From contig JADZEW010000028.1 in NCBI GenBank assembly GCA_020850325.1, positions 1-64,000 of the forward strand: DNA of 64,000 bases, read 5' to 3'. The notes beneath the pieces are model-generated. The model had not been told where the DNA came from. It worked only from the letters and a program-made list of their open reading frames with translations, and searched no databases. The position numbers and the translations under genes are program-made. Source of the stretch: Methanoregulaceae archaeon (GTDB taxonomy: Bacteria > Armatimonadota > Fimbriimonadia > Fimbriimonadales > Fimbriimonadaceae). Below, in pieces: positions 18,048 to 27,782 of the stretch (position 1 is the stretch's first letter; every line of letters begins with the position of its first letter).

Positions 18048-18881
18048 ATGAGTCAGCCCGTGCGGATCAGCGTGGTCATGCCCAGCTTCAATCAAGCGTC
18101 CTACTTGAAGGAGGCGATTGAGTCGGTCCTGGCGCAGGGTGCAAGTCTGCATGAGTTCATCATCCTCGATGGCGGGTCGACCGACGATTCGGCGGATGTC
18201 ATCCGGTCATACGAGCAGCACCTGACCTACTGGAGGAGCGCGCCGGATGGCGGCCAGACCCATGCGATCAAGGAAGGCTTCGATCGGGCTACTGGCGATG
18301 TCTTGTGCTGGCTGAACTCGGATGATCTCTTTCTGCCGGGCGCGCTAGATCGGGTCGCTGGGGCCTTCCAACAGTATCCCGACGCGGGCGTGGTTTCCGG
18401 ATATCTGTACTACATCGACGAACACAGCCGCGTGAGGGAGTGTCCTCAGGTGTTGACCGGCAACCCGTTACTGGCCAAGCTGGGAGTCGTGAACGTCAAC
18501 CAGCAGGCCACGTACTTTAAGCGAGATCTTTATCACGAGGTCGGGGGAGTCGATGCCTCACTCCACTGCGCCATGGACATGGATCTCTGGTGCCGTCTCC
18601 ACCTGTCGGGCCGTCGATGGGTTCCGATCCCGGCGTATCTTGCGGCGTTTCGTAAGCACTCGGAGCAGAAGGGAAGTGGCGGGGCTTGGTGGGATCGTTA
18701 CCAAGAGGAGAAAGCCAAGGTTCGCGCCAGATATCCTTCAATCTACGGGAGTCCGCTGAAGCAGAGGCTAGGATTGGCATGCTATCGGTTTTCGCAACTG
18801 GCTAGCGGGCGACATCTGCGGGCGACCAGGCTCTCCCGCGAGCGAGCGGGACTTGCGCTTCGGGAGGCGCTTCCCAGTTGA
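18048..18881 (+). CDS. Glycosyltransferase, family 2 (GT-A)
   Basis: Cytoplasmic glycosyltransferase of 277 residues. It has the GT2 nucleotide-binding start RISVVMPSFNQASYLKEAI, then ILDGGSTDDSADVI and the DxD-like CWLNSDDLFLPGAL. The acceptor-side segment AMDMDLWCRL follows. It would extend the lipid-linked repeat unit. A GTG at 18033 overlaps the preceding stop and is an alternative start; the ATG gives the usual short N-terminus. Confidence 0.9.
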   Translation: MSQPVRISVVMPSFNQASYLKEAIESVLAQGASLHEFIILDGGSTDDSADVIRSYEQHLTYWRSAPDGGQTHAIKEGFDRATGDVLCWLNSDDLFLPGALDRVAGAFQQYPDAGVVSGYLYYIDEHSRVRECPQVLTGNPLLAKLGVVNVNQQATYFKRDLYHEVGGVDASLHCAMDMDLWCRLHLSGRRWVPIPAYLAAFRKHSEQKGSGGAWWDRYQEEKAKVRARYPSIYGSPLKQRLGLACYRFSQLASGRHLRATRLSRERAGLALREALPS

Positions 18882-20011
18882 CGACTGTTGCGCCTGTGCC
18901 GGTTGCTACGAAGCGGCTTGAGGTTCTCATCCAGAACCCGATGTTGCCGCCGTATCGGCTGGACTTGTTTAGGGCACTGAACCGCTCGCCGGTGATCGAT
19001 CCTTCCTTCAGCTTCGGGCTCGCCCACCCAAGTACATCACTCGTGGACGTGACGGGAGACCATGGGCTCCAACTTCTCCCCGTGGAGAACGTCTTTGTCC
19101 GAGGACACACGCTGACGGTTCAGAGAGGTCTGCTGGATCACGTGCGGTCGCGCAAGTGGGACGCAATGGTGGCCAGTTTCGACCCGCGCATGGTGCTCAA
19201 CCTGATGGCCATGCGTGCCGCCAAGAAGCAGGGCACGAAGTTTGTTTGGTGGGGACATGGGATTCGTCCGCGCCAGAAGTATCAGAGCATCTACCGTCGG
19301 CTGGCCATGGGTGCGGATGCGGTAATCCTATATAGCGGGGAGGGCAAGCGCCGTCTTGAAGATCTCGGAGTGCCTTCGGAAAAGTTGTTCGTCGCATGGA
19401 ACTCGATTGATACGGACACCATCGCGCAACTTCGACGCAACGACATTGAGCGTTACCGCATCCTAACGATTGGCCGGCTGGTCGCGGGGAAGAAGATTGA
19501 ACTGCTACTTGAGGCTTTCAAGGCGGCGTTGCCCATGCTACCGCCCTCGATAAAGCTGACGATCGTGGGTGAAGGTCCGGAGGAGGGTCGACTCCGATCC
19601 CTGGCGGATCAACTGAGTATCTCGGGCCGGGTTGAGTGGTTGGGAGCAATCTACGATGAAGTAGCTCTCGCACCTTTGTTCAACAGCGCTTTGTTCACAG
19701 CGACCGGTGGCGATGCCGGACTATCAATCATCCACTCGCTAGCGTACGGGGTTCCCACCCTTGTCGGACGTGGCGAGCACCACGGCCCTGAAGTCGAGGT
19801 CTTAACTCCTGAGAACTCAGCCACCTTTGAGTCCGGCGACCGAGATGGTATTGGCAAGTTATTCGCCGACCTCTGCGAGAACAAAGAAAGGTTGGCCGTG
19901 ATGGGTGAGGCGGGAGCCAAGAAGGTGCTCGAGCAGTTCAGTGTTAGTCGGATGGTGAAGACCTTTGAGGAGGCCGTCACCTTCGCGTGCGGGGGGGGGA
20001 AGCACCGCTAA
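18878..20011 (+). CDS. Glycosyltransferase, GT4/GT1 type
   Basis: GT-B glycosyltransferase of 377 residues. The acceptor domain begins LEVLIQNPMLPPYRLDLFRAL. The donor domain carries ILTIGRLVAGKKIELLLEAF, LTIVGEGPEEGRLRSLA and ATGGDAGLSIIHSLAYGVPTLV, the last in place of the usual E-x7-E block. The start is TTG 18878, overlapping the previous stop by 4 bp, with GGGAGG 10 nt upstream. Near its 3' end a run of nine Gs (19991-19999) encodes GGG; slippage there would change the last few residues. Confidence 0.85.
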   Translation: MTTVAPVPVATKRLEVLIQNPMLPPYRLDLFRALNRSPVIDPSFSFGLAHPSTSLVDVTGDHGLQLLPVENVFVRGHTLTVQRGLLDHVRSRKWDAMVASFDPRMVLNLMAMRAAKKQGTKFVWWGHGIRPRQKYQSIYRRLAMGADAVILYSGEGKRRLEDLGVPSEKLFVAWNSIDTDTIAQLRRNDIERYRILTIGRLVAGKKIELLLEAFKAALPMLPPSIKLTIVGEGPEEGRLRSLADQLSISGRVEWLGAIYDEVALAPLFNSALFTATGGDAGLSIIHSLAYGVPTLVGRGEHHGPEVEVLTPENSATFESGDRDGIGKLFADLCENKERLAVMGEAGAKKVLEQFSVSRMVKTFEEAVTFACGGGKHR

Positions 20012-20013
20012 CG

Positions 20014-21816
20014 ATGTGTGCCATCAACGGAGCCTTAGCCTACGGCGTCTCGGCAACTCGCGTGGATGAGGCCGTCATCGTTCGGACGCGAGACCACATG
20101 GCCTCCCGAGGGCCACAGGGCGCCGGCCTTTGGATCGACGAGCGAAGGCGCATCGGCTTCGGCCACCGACGGTTGGCGATTATCGATCTCAGTTCGGAGG
20201 GCAACCAACCGATGTCGCTCCCCGATGGGTCGCTGACCATCTGCTTTAACGGCGAAATCTACAACTTCCGAGACCTTCGACACCAGCTTGAGGCGAAGGG
20301 GCGCGTCTTCCGCACGGAGTCCGATACGGAGGTACTGCTGCACCTTTATGCAGAGTATGGATCCGAGATGTTGGGCATGCTTCGCGGGATGTTCGCGCTG
20401 GCCATTTGGGAAGCACGTACCGAAACCCTCATGCTCGCGCGCGATCCGTTCGGGATCAAGCCCTTGTACTATGCAGATGATGGCCAGATTCTGCAGTTCG
20501 CCTCTCAAGTGAAGGGTTTGCTGGCAGGGGGTAAGGTTGACACGTCACCCGAGCCGGCCGGGCATGCGGGCTTTTTTCTTTGGGGCAGTGTTCCAGAACC
20601 TTATACGCTTCACCGTGGGATTCGACAGTTGCCAGCGGGGAGCTACCTGTTGGTTAAGGAAGGAAAGTGCAATACCCCCGTCGTTTACAGCAGTCCCCGA
20701 TCCTGGTTTGAAGGATCGGCAGAAGGCACCTTAGATCTCCGGGAGGCGCTGCTCGACTCGCTGGACCATCACTTCATCGCGGACGTACCTGTTAGCCTGT
20801 TTCTCTCGGCTGGACGCGACTCGACGACGCTGCTGGCGCTCGCTTCTGAGATTCGGCCGGAACCGATACGAGCCGTCACGCTCTCGTTCGAGGAGTACGC
20901 GGGTCGACACGACGATGAGACCCCGCTTGCGGCGGAAGTTGCACGGCAGTACGGCGCTGAGCATCACATCTCTTTGCTGACGCGATCACGGTTCGATGCG
21001 GAACTTGAACGAGTGCTCAATGCAATGGACCAACCGAGTATCGACGGCCTGAACACCTACTTCGTCAGTCAAGCCGCCGCGGAGGGAGATCATCGGGTAG
21101 CTCTCTCGGGCCTCGGGGCGGACGAGCTTTTGGGCGGCTACCCTTCGTTCCACCAAGTTCCTAAGCTTGCCCGATCAATGGCGATGACCCGGTTAGCGCC
21201 GGGACTCTTTGGCGGGGCGAATCGGCTCGCCGCCCGGCTTGGTGTACTAGGAAGTTCGCCGAAGTCGGCAGCTCTTGTCGAACTCGGGGGAAGCATCGAA
21301 GGAGCGTATCTCCTGCGGCGAGGGTTGTTTTTGCCGTCAGAAGTCGAGGAAATTCTCGACCGCGACCTTGCCCGGGCGGGCCTGGAGGAGCTTGCAACCA
21401 TTGAGAGGCTTCGGCAGATTACTGAAGGACTGCCGACCGTCCACGCGAAGGTTTCTGCGCTCGAGTTGTCGATGTACATGCGCAACCAACTCCTTCGCGA
21501 CAGCGATTGGGCGGGGATGGCCCATTCTCTGGAGATTCGCGTACCATTTACCGATATCGAACTGATGCACCGTGTTGGACCGTGGATCGCCTCCGGACAG
21601 CCTCCGACGAAGGTCGACATGGCCAACACTCCAAAGAACGCGTTGCCGGAAGGCATCCGGAATCGCGCAAAAACAGGGTTCACCATTCCAATCCGCGATT
21701 GGATTCTGTCGGGAGCGGATGCGAAAGCGGGCGGTGAACCCTACCGCGCATTGGCGCGCCTCGTCTACCGGCGGCTCACCGGCGGGGAAGGACTGGCTAG
21801 GGAGGCGGCAGCGTGA
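20014..21816 (+). CDS. asnB: Asparagine synthase (glutamine-hydrolysing)-like amidotransferase
   Basis: Two-domain amidotransferase, 600 residues. I place the start at ATG 20014 because it makes Cys2 the N-terminal nucleophile of the glutaminase domain (MCAINGALAYG). The fold continues with HRRLAIIDLSSEGNQPM, FNGEIYNF and SDTEVLLHLYAEYG. The synthetase domain has its ATP-pyrophosphatase loop as LSAGRDS (264-270), where the family norm is LSGGxDS. SGLGADELLGGYPSF follows. In polysaccharide clusters such proteins often amidate a uronic acid; asparagine synthesis is the alternative. Confidence 0.88.
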   Translation: MCAINGALAYGVSATRVDEAVIVRTRDHMASRGPQGAGLWIDERRRIGFGHRRLAIIDLSSEGNQPMSLPDGSLTICFNGEIYNFRDLRHQLEAKGRVFRTESDTEVLLHLYAEYGSEMLGMLRGMFALAIWEARTETLMLARDPFGIKPLYYADDGQILQFASQVKGLLAGGKVDTSPEPAGHAGFFLWGSVPEPYTLHRGIRQLPAGSYLLVKEGKCNTPVVYSSPRSWFEGSAEGTLDLREALLDSLDHHFIADVPVSLFLSAGRDSTTLLALASEIRPEPIRAVTLSFEEYAGRHDDETPLAAEVARQYGAEHHISLLTRSRFDAELERVLNAMDQPSIDGLNTYFVSQAAAEGDHRVALSGLGADELLGGYPSFHQVPKLARSMAMTRLAPGLFGGANRLAARLGVLGSSPKSAALVELGGSIEGAYLLRRGLFLPSEVEEILDRDLARAGLEELATIERLRQITEGLPTVHAKVSALELSMYMRNQLLRDSDWAGMAHSLEIRVPFTDIELMHRVGPWIASGQPPTKVDMANTPKNALPEGIRNRAKTGFTIPIRDWILSGADAKAGGEPYRALARLVYRRLTGGEGLAREAAA

Positions 21817-22994
21817 GGATTCTGCACGTCATCGCTTCGACGAACCCGGAAGGTGGCGGGCCGATCGAAGGGGTCAAGCAGCGCGGAAGGGTACTGCGCG
21901 AGATGGGTCACGAGATTGAAATCGCTTGCTTGGACGCTCCGGACGCGCCATGGCTAAGTGAAGTGGGTTGTCCCGTCCATGCGCTTGGTCCAGGGCGGGG
22001 TGGTTACGGCTACTCGCCGCGGCTTCGGCCCTGGCTACAGAACCACGCAGGCGAGTACGATGGAGTGGTGGTTAACGGGATCTGGCAGTATCACGCACTG
22101 GCGGCGCGCCAAGCGATGCAAGCTCTCGGCCGACCCTATGTGCTCTTTACGCACGGGATGCTCGACCCTTGGTTTAAGCGCACTTTTCCGCTGAAGCACC
22201 TGAAGAAGGTGGTCTATTGGCTTGTTGCCGAACATTGGAACCTCAGGCAGGCTGCCGCAGTTCTGTTCACCACGGAAGAAGAGCGTGTACTAGCCCGCCA
22301 GTCCTTCGCGTTCTATCGAGCGAAGGAACGGGTGGTGAGCTACGGGACCGCCGGGCCACCCGGGGACCTGGACCCGTGTCGCACGGCTTTCCTCGAGCGA
22401 TTTTCGGACCTTGATGGTAAGCAGTTTCTACTCTTCTTGAGTCGGATCCATCCGAAGAAGGGCTGCGACCTGCTGATTCGTGCCTTTGCCGACGTGTTTG
22501 CCGATAATCCGGACATGCGACTAGTCATGGCGGGTCCGGATCAGACTGGGTGGCGTTCCGAGCTGGAGCAGCTTGCCGAGAGTCTCGGAGGCTCCGAGCG
22601 GATCCTCTGGCCGGGCATGCTTTCGGGCGATCTCAAGTGGGGAGCGTACGCGGCGTGCGAAGCGTTCGTCTTGCCTTCCCATCAGGAAAACTTTGGGATC
22701 GTGGTGGCCGAGGCACTCGCGTGCGGGAAGCCGGTGCTGATCTCGAACAAAGTAAACATCTGGCGTGAGGTGGACGCGGCTGGTGCAGGGTTGGTGGCTG
22801 ACGATTCGCTTGAAGGAACTTGCGAACTCCTGCAGCGGTGGCAGTCCAGTTCATCTGAAGAGCGGGAGCGAAAGAGGGCCGGCGCGATGGACTGCTTCAA
22901 TGATAACTTCGAAATCGGCCAATCGGCGCGGAGTTTGCTGGAAGTCCTTAATCAGGTTGCCTCAACGCCGGGTGCGGTAACGGCGAGTTGTTGA
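21813..22994 (+). CDS. Glycosyltransferase, GT4 type
   Basis: GT-B glycosyltransferase of 393 residues starting at a GTG that overlaps the preceding TGA. The N-terminal loop [15 protein letters not shown] binds the nucleotide. The donor domain reads [21 protein letters not shown] and then [24 protein letters not shown], with the full E-x7-E motif of family 4. It very probably adds a hexose to the repeat unit. Confidence 0.92.
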   Translation: MRILHVIASTNPEGGGPIEGVKQRGRVLREMGHEIEIACLDAPDAPWLSEVGCPVHALGPGRGGYGYSPRLRPWLQNHAGEYDGVVVNGIWQYHALAARQAMQALGRPYVLFTHGMLDPWFKRTFPLKHLKKVVYWLVAEHWNLRQAAAVLFTTEEERVLARQSFAFYRAKERVVSYGTAGPPGDLDPCRTAFLERFSDLDGKQFLLFLSRIHPKKGCDLLIRAFADVFADNPDMRLVMAGPDQTGWRSELEQLAESLGGSERILWPGMLSGDLKWGAYAACEAFVLPSHQENFGIVVAEALACGKPVLISNKVNIWREVDAAGAGLVADDSLEGTCELLQRWQSSSSEERERKRAGAMDCFNDNFEIGQSARSLLEVLNQVASTPGAVTASC

Positions 22995-22995
22995 G

Positions 22996-23562
22996 ATGTC
23001 TGAAGTTCTCCAAGGCGTCGATACCTTCACGCAACCGAGCTTTAGTTTGGGCAATCGTTTGCGGCGCCTCCTCTGGGGCGTGATATGGACCCTGTTGTTC
23101 CGCAGGTCGCCGACTCCGTGCTTCGAATGGAGAAACCTCTTGCTTCGGCTGTTTGGCGCAAAGATAGGCCGGGGTGTCCACATTTACAGCGATGCCCAGA
23201 TTTGGGCTCCCTGGAATCTGACGATGGACGAAGAGTCCGCGTTGGGGCGGGGGGTCATCTGCTACTCGATGGGCCCGATAACGCTCGGCAAACGTGTCGT
23301 GGTCTCACAGAGAGCACATCTCTGCGCAGGTACGCACGATTATGAGGACCCAGGAATGCAGCTGCTGACGAAGCCCATCCAGATTGGCGATCGAGTCTGG
23401 ATTTGTGCAGAAGCCTTCATAGGCCCGGGAGTGACCATAGGAGAGGGAGCGGTCATCGGCGCTCGAGCTGTGGTGACCAAGGATGTACCAGCGTGGGCGG
23501 TTGGGGCTGGGAATCCATTTCGTGTGCTCAAGGCGCGAGTTCTTGGGGGCACCACGCAGTGA
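22996..23562 (+). CDS. WcaF-like sugar O-acetyltransferase
   Basis: Left-handed beta-helix acetyltransferase of 188 residues, resembling colanic-acid WcaF. It shows [20 protein letters not shown], then [21 protein letters not shown] and [11 protein letters not shown] (active-site His), and the closing [20 protein letters not shown] typical of the family. It probably acetylates a polysaccharide sugar using acetyl-CoA. It starts 1 bp after the previous stop and its own stop overlaps the next start. Confidence 0.9.
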   Translation: MSEVLQGVDTFTQPSFSLGNRLRRLLWGVIWTLLFRRSPTPCFEWRNLLLRLFGAKIGRGVHIYSDAQIWAPWNLTMDEESALGRGVICYSMGPITLGKRVVVSQRAHLCAGTHDYEDPGMQLLTKPIQIGDRVWICAEAFIGPGVTIGEGAVIGARAVVTKDVPAWAVGAGNPFRVLKARVLGGTTQ

Positions 23563-24380
23563 CAGGCATCTCCGTTCTCGTTCTGACGAAGAACGAAGAG
23601 CAGGATTTGCCGGGTTGCCTGGAGAGCTTGAGTTGGTGCGACGATGTTCATGTTCTTGACTCGTACTCGACGGATGGTACAGAACAGATTGCCGTTACGA
23701 GAGGCGTCAACTTTCATCGGCGCGTGTTTGATGGTTACGCAAGCCAGAGAAATGCGGGGCTTGAACTGCCATTCAAGCACCCTTGGGTTTTCGTACTTGA
23801 TGCGGACGAGCGCCCTACGACAGAGTTGATCGCGGAGATGAACGTGATTGTTCAACGTGCGCCTCAGGATGTTGGCGCGTATCGGATTCGAAGACGTGAC
23901 TTCTTCATGGGGCGCTGGCTAAGACATGTCCAAGCTTCACCGTATTATGTTCGTCTGCTTCGGGTGGGGCGAGCCAGGTACGAACGAGAGGTAAATGAGG
24001 TCGTCCGCGTTAACGGTGAGATAGTGGATTTGAGCGCGCCGTTTGACCATTTTCCATTCTCGAAGGGCATCCACCATTGGTTCGAGAAGCACAATGTTTA
24101 CTCGACGATGGAGGCCGCCGAGGTGTTACGTACGCGGGCCGGAGAGGTTCCTTTCTCTCCAGTGAAGGCTCTTACGGCCAAAGACTTCAACGAGCGACGC
24201 TTCCACCAAAAGGAGCTGTTCTATCGCCTGCCGGCGCGACCCTTGATCAAGTTCATGATCCTCTACATTCTCAAGCGCGGATTTCTCGACGGGCGGGCAG
24301 GTTACGCCTATGCTCGCCTACAGGCAGTCTACGAGTACATGATTGTGCTTAAGACTAGAGAAGTGGAAGTACGCTCCTAG
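23559..24380 (+). CDS. Glycosyltransferase, family 2 (WaaE/KdtX-like)
   Basis: GT-A glycosyltransferase of 273 residues. It opens [19 protein letters not shown], continues with [12 protein letters not shown] and has the DxD-bearing [11 protein letters not shown]. This is the layout of WaaE-type beta-glucosyltransferases. The start is GTG 23559, overlapping the acetyltransferase stop by 4 bp, because the preceding part of the frame has no family similarity. It is the last gene of this direction before the convergent methyltransferase. Confidence 0.88.
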   Translation: MTGISVLVLTKNEEQDLPGCLESLSWCDDVHVLDSYSTDGTEQIAVTRGVNFHRRVFDGYASQRNAGLELPFKHPWVFVLDADERPTTELIAEMNVIVQRAPQDVGAYRIRRRDFFMGRWLRHVQASPYYVRLLRVGRARYEREVNEVVRVNGEIVDLSAPFDHFPFSKGIHHWFEKHNVYSTMEAAEVLRTRAGEVPFSPVKALTAKDFNERRFHQKELFYRLPARPLIKFMILYILKRGFLDGRAGYAYARLQAVYEYMIVLKTREVEVRS

Positions 24381-24409
24381 GTGCAAAGTCGCGACCATTA
24401 TGCAAAGTA

Positions 24410-25339
24410 TCAGGCTCTGAGTATCTCCTGCTTGTATTCGGCAGGATAAGCAAGAATGTTCCCACCGACCTGGTCAAAAGCAAACGGATCAAGCACGCAA
24501 CGAGCCTTATTAAAGAGGATGAGGTAGGGACGATCGGCTACGACTTTGGCTAACTCGTAGCCTTCCGGGAACATTCCGGTCAGCTCAGTCAAGGAGGCAA
24601 AGCTGGCCCTCGTTTCCCGCGAGTACTCTAGGAAGACGAGCGGTCTGAACCTAATCAGTGTCTGTTCAAGGCCCGCAAGCACTTTACGTTCAAACCCTTC
24701 AACATCGATCTTAATGAACTCAAGGCGATCAAGCCCAAGTGTGCTGATATACGGGTCCCCACGAACGACCCTCAGCTTGCCTACTGCCATGTTTGCGTCG
24801 CCAGCGTGACCCTTGACGAAAGAGGCGGTGCCGGTATTGGCAGCTGGAGGTGCATAGAACTCTAAGTCTTCGTCTGCGTCCCCTAGGGCGATTGGATGCA
24901 CGGTCACGTTTGGGATACTGTTCTGTTGTATTCGAGCCTCCATCAATGCCCGAACCGGCTCATACGGTTCAAACGCATGAACCACTTTCACGTGGTTTGA
25001 GAGGGCGACAGCATGCTGTCCACTGTTCGCACCGACGTCTAGGATAACCGAGCCGTGCCTGCTATCGAGGAGTCGCGCAAGGTACAGTAGCTCTTGCTTT
25101 TCTTGCGCACCGAAGAAGTACGCAAGCCAGTCGACGAAGTTCTTGAGATTTCCCCGATAATGGTGGTTGAGCGCAAAAATGTCGACGTCCAGATCGCAAG
25201 TATCTGGATTATAGAAGCGGCGTATCAGGCGGCTGCGCAGGCCGAAGCGCAGCCAGTCTTGATGACCGACGTACTTCAGAACGCGCAGGAGGATTGGAGT
25301 AGGAAGTCGCTTCATTGTGATTTGTTCTAAACTGTTCAT
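24410..25339 (-). CDS. FkbM-family methyltransferase
   Basis: SAM-dependent methyltransferase of 309 residues. The SAM-binding loop is VILDVGANSGQHAVAL, followed by VVHAFEPYEPVRALMEARI and ALGDADEDLEFY. The FkbM-specific segment is LDRLEFIKIDVEGFERKVLAGL. In polysaccharide clusters FkbM enzymes O-methylate sugars. Only 38 bp separate its start from the divergent GT4 gene at 25378, so the two must share or overlap promoters. Confidence 0.9.
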   Translation of the reverse strand: MNSLEQITMKRLPTPILLRVLKYVGHQDWLRFGLRSRLIRRFYNPDTCDLDVDIFALNHHYRGNLKNFVDWLAYFFGAQEKQELLYLARLLDSRHGSVILDVGANSGQHAVALSNHVKVVHAFEPYEPVRALMEARIQQNSIPNVTVHPIALGDADEDLEFYAPPAANTGTASFVKGHAGDANMAVGKLRVVRGDPYISTLGLDRLEFIKIDVEGFERKVLAGLEQTLIRFRPLVFLEYSRETRASFASLTELTGMFPEGYELAKVVADRPYLILFNKARCVLDPFAFDQVGGNILAYPAEYKQEILRA

Positions 25340-25377
25340 GCTATCTTACCCATGCCTAATTCGTCGGATCAGGGCGT

Positions 25378-26769
25378 ATGGTACAGTTGCTGCTTAATCA
25401 TGGAGTACACAACACATGCCAGATCTCCGGTTCAGGCAATCGGGATCGGATGAGTTGCGAAGACACCAAGATGAAACCCGCATCGCCTTCAACCGAAGCT
25501 AACTCTGGAGTTGCTGAGGTGCAGCCCCTGCCGTCAGTTGTGGTCTCTGCTGGAACGAAGAACTTTCACTTGCTGATGACCGCAGAGGAGATACATGGTC
25601 GCGGAGCACTCAATGCCCTTCTTTGTGGGCCATACCCAACAGGCTTCATAAAGCGGGTGCTCTCGGGATGGGTGCCCGACGGGGCTAGGAGACTCTTGGA
25701 CCGCGAGGTTTGTTTGCCGGACGCCCTGGTCCACCCGATTTGGGGATCCGAAGTGATGCAGGCCATTGCATTCCGCGTCCGCCGTCTAAGAGGCAACCCG
25801 ACAGAGTCGACACTCTTCGACCAAACGACTCTGAATTACTATCACCGAAGTGCATCACGAATCTTGAGGCAGGTGGGCCAGCCGAGGGGCATCTATCATT
25901 ACCGCGCAGCTTTCGGCGGCGCGTCAGTCCAGACCGCCAAAGAGCTTGGAATGGTGACGATTTGTGATCACTCCTTGGCTGATCCAAGGCTGTTGCCTTC
26001 GCTTGTTCAAGACGACGAGACTCCGAATGTCATCTCGATCAGCGATCTTGACCCGGTTTCTCGAGCAATGTGCATCGACATTGAGCAGGCCGATTTAATC
26101 CTAGTCAACTCCGAGTTCGTCAGGGAGACCCTAGTCACCTGCGGTGTTTCCCCCGACAGAATCCATGTGAACTATCTCGGTGTCGACGAGGCTTTCGTGC
26201 GGCTTCTCGCGTCCTTGCCTGGTCGCTCTCCTTCGACTACCGGCATGCTGAATCTCCTATTCGCAGGGTTCTTTGGCCAACGCAAAGGAGCGGACGTGCT
26301 CCTTGACGCTTTGGCGGAGCTTGCCGACGAACCGTGGAAGTTGACTATTGCCGGCAAGATTGATCCTCGCGTAGAGGAGCAGTATGGTCGTCTATTCGAG
26401 CGCGGACGCGTCGTCAAGGAGGGAACAGTGAGCCGGTCACGGCTGACCGAACTCATGTCGCAGGCCGATCTTTTTGTGTTGCCAAGCAGAGCGGAAGGTT
26501 CAGCTCGCGTGCTCTTCGAAGCCATGGCCTGTGGCTGTCCAGTTCTGACAACGCATGAGTCTGGCACGATCGCAAGGTCAAACGTGCACGGATTTCTGGT
26601 GAGGAGAAATGCAGCTGATGAGATCGTTGACGCATTGAGGCACGCCATGCAGGATAGGCAACTCTTGCTAGAAATGGGCAACTCATCTCGCTCAGAGGTT
26701 CTTGAGAACTATCGCCAGAGCCACTACGGCGACCGGCTAATGGCCCTCTATGGGGAAGTTTGTCGATGA
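25378..26769 (+). CDS. Glycosyltransferase, GT4 type
   Basis: GT-B glycosyltransferase of up to 463 residues. The donor domain shows LNLLFAGFFGQRKGADVLLDAL and LPSRAEGSARVLFEAMACGCPVLT, with the E-x7-E signature. SYNONYMOUS start choice is uncertain: about 60 N-terminal residues (to PSTEANSGV) look unstructured, and later in-frame ATGs exist, for example at the MKPASP position. The coding sequence looks less GC-rich than the housekeeping genes at either end, common for variable polysaccharide genes. It couples to the next gene by ATGA. Confidence 0.87.
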   Translation: MVQLLLNHGVHNTCQISGSGNRDRMSCEDTKMKPASPSTEANSGVAEVQPLPSVVVSAGTKNFHLLMTAEEIHGRGALNALLCGPYPTGFIKRVLSGWVPDGARRLLDREVCLPDALVHPIWGSEVMQAIAFRVRRLRGNPTESTLFDQTTLNYYHRSASRILRQVGQPRGIYHYRAAFGGASVQTAKELGMVTICDHSLADPRLLPSLVQDDETPNVISISDLDPVSRAMCIDIEQADLILVNSEFVRETLVTCGVSPDRIHVNYLGVDEAFVRLLASLPGRSPSTTGMLNLLFAGFFGQRKGADVLLDALAELADEPWKLTIAGKIDPRVEEQYGRLFERGRVVKEGTVSRSRLTELMSQADLFVLPSRAEGSARVLFEAMACGCPVLTTHESGTIARSNVHGFLVRRNAADEIVDALRHAMQDRQLLLEMGNSSRSEVLENYRQSHYGDRLMALYGEVCR

Positions 26770-27722
26770 ATGAGCTTGTGTTCCGACGTCCTGTTCGCCC
26801 TAGGTTGGTTAGCCTGTACCAAGTCGAAGCGATGGAAGATGCACTGGTCCAACAGGGTGTCCGATGTGAGCGAGTGACTATGACCACGACCAGGGAGTTT
26901 GTCGGTCGCGTTGCAAAGCATGCAAGCCTCGTTAGGAACTTCGCGGTAATGCCGGGGAGAGCCGTCTTGGCTCCGGTACTGCGTCGATCAGAGGGTGACC
27001 TGTTTCCGTACTGTTATTGGACTCGGGTCATCCCATGGTCATTTGATGTGTGGCCGTCAGAGTATGATCATTGGGAGAGCTTTTATCGCCGGATCAGAGC
27101 CCGGCTGGCTTTTGTATCGGCTCGCGACTCAGCGACAGAGCTCCAACGACGACTTCCTAACGTACGGATTGTGTGGTCTCCCGAAGCAACTGACCCGTCA
27201 AAGTACAATCCGGAGAAGCCTCTGTCAAAACGCGGCATTGGCGTCCTAGAGCTGGGCCGACGGTCTGCTGCCTTTCATGAAAACGTGCGCCAACTTCTGG
27301 AGTCACGTGGCATCAAGCACATTTATGAGGCAGTTCCGGGTCAGAAGATTTTCGCGACACGTGAAGCGCTCGCTCTCGGCCTCGGAGACTCTGTTATGTC
27401 AGTCTGCTTTCCAGCCGCGGTCACTCACCCAGAGACCTCGCAGGGTCTTTCAACGGCAACCCATCGGTACTTTGAGTCCATGGCGTCGAAGTGCATTCTT
27501 GTAGGAGAAGCGCCAGATGAACTCATCGAGCTCTTTGGATACAATCCGGTGGTTACGCTTTCCCGCTGCAATGTTACCGACCATCTGCTTGAAATCTTGG
27601 GCGCTCCCGAGCGTTACAGGGATTTGGTTGAACAGAACTATGCAAGGCTGCAGGAAGTTGGGACTTGGCAAGCGCGGGCGAAGCAGATTGTGAGTTGTAT
27701 AAGCGAGACACTTGATGTCTAA
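26766..27722 (+). CDS. Glycosyltransferase-like protein
   Basis: Protein of 318 residues starting at ATG 26766, overlapping the previous stop by 4 bp. The C-terminal part HRYFESMASKCILVGEAPDEL, followed by a G-Y-N-P segment, resembles the donor-binding end of CgeB/DUF3880-type glycosyltransferases, where an R-x-F-E-x-x-A/M-x-x-x-x-x-L block is typical. The N-terminal half is not recognisable. It ends the 25378 transcript. Confidence 0.65.
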   Translation: MNELVFRRPVRPRLVSLYQVEAMEDALVQQGVRCERVTMTTTREFVGRVAKHASLVRNFAVMPGRAVLAPVLRRSEGDLFPYCYWTRVIPWSFDVWPSEYDHWESFYRRIRARLAFVSARDSATELQRRLPNVRIVWSPEATDPSKYNPEKPLSKRGIGVLELGRRSAAFHENVRQLLESRGIKHIYEAVPGQKIFATREALALGLGDSVMSVCFPAAVTHPETSQGLSTATHRYFESMASKCILVGEAPDELIELFGYNPVVTLSRCNVTDHLLEILGAPERYRDLVEQNYARLQEVGTWQARAKQIVSCISETLDV

Positions 27723-27747
27723 CACTGTTTCAGCACGCAAGAGTCGA

Positions 27748-27781
27748 CCACCAGTTGCGGGTGTCCTACTTCTACTGGTGG
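27748..27781. terminator. Hairpin between convergent genes
   Basis: An 8-bp perfect stem, CCACCAGT/ACTGGTGG, encloses an 18-nt loop. It lies between the stops of the GT-like gene (27722) and EpsI (27783). There is no U-tract, so termination is only suggested by position. Confidence 0.35.
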
Positions 27782-27782
27782 G

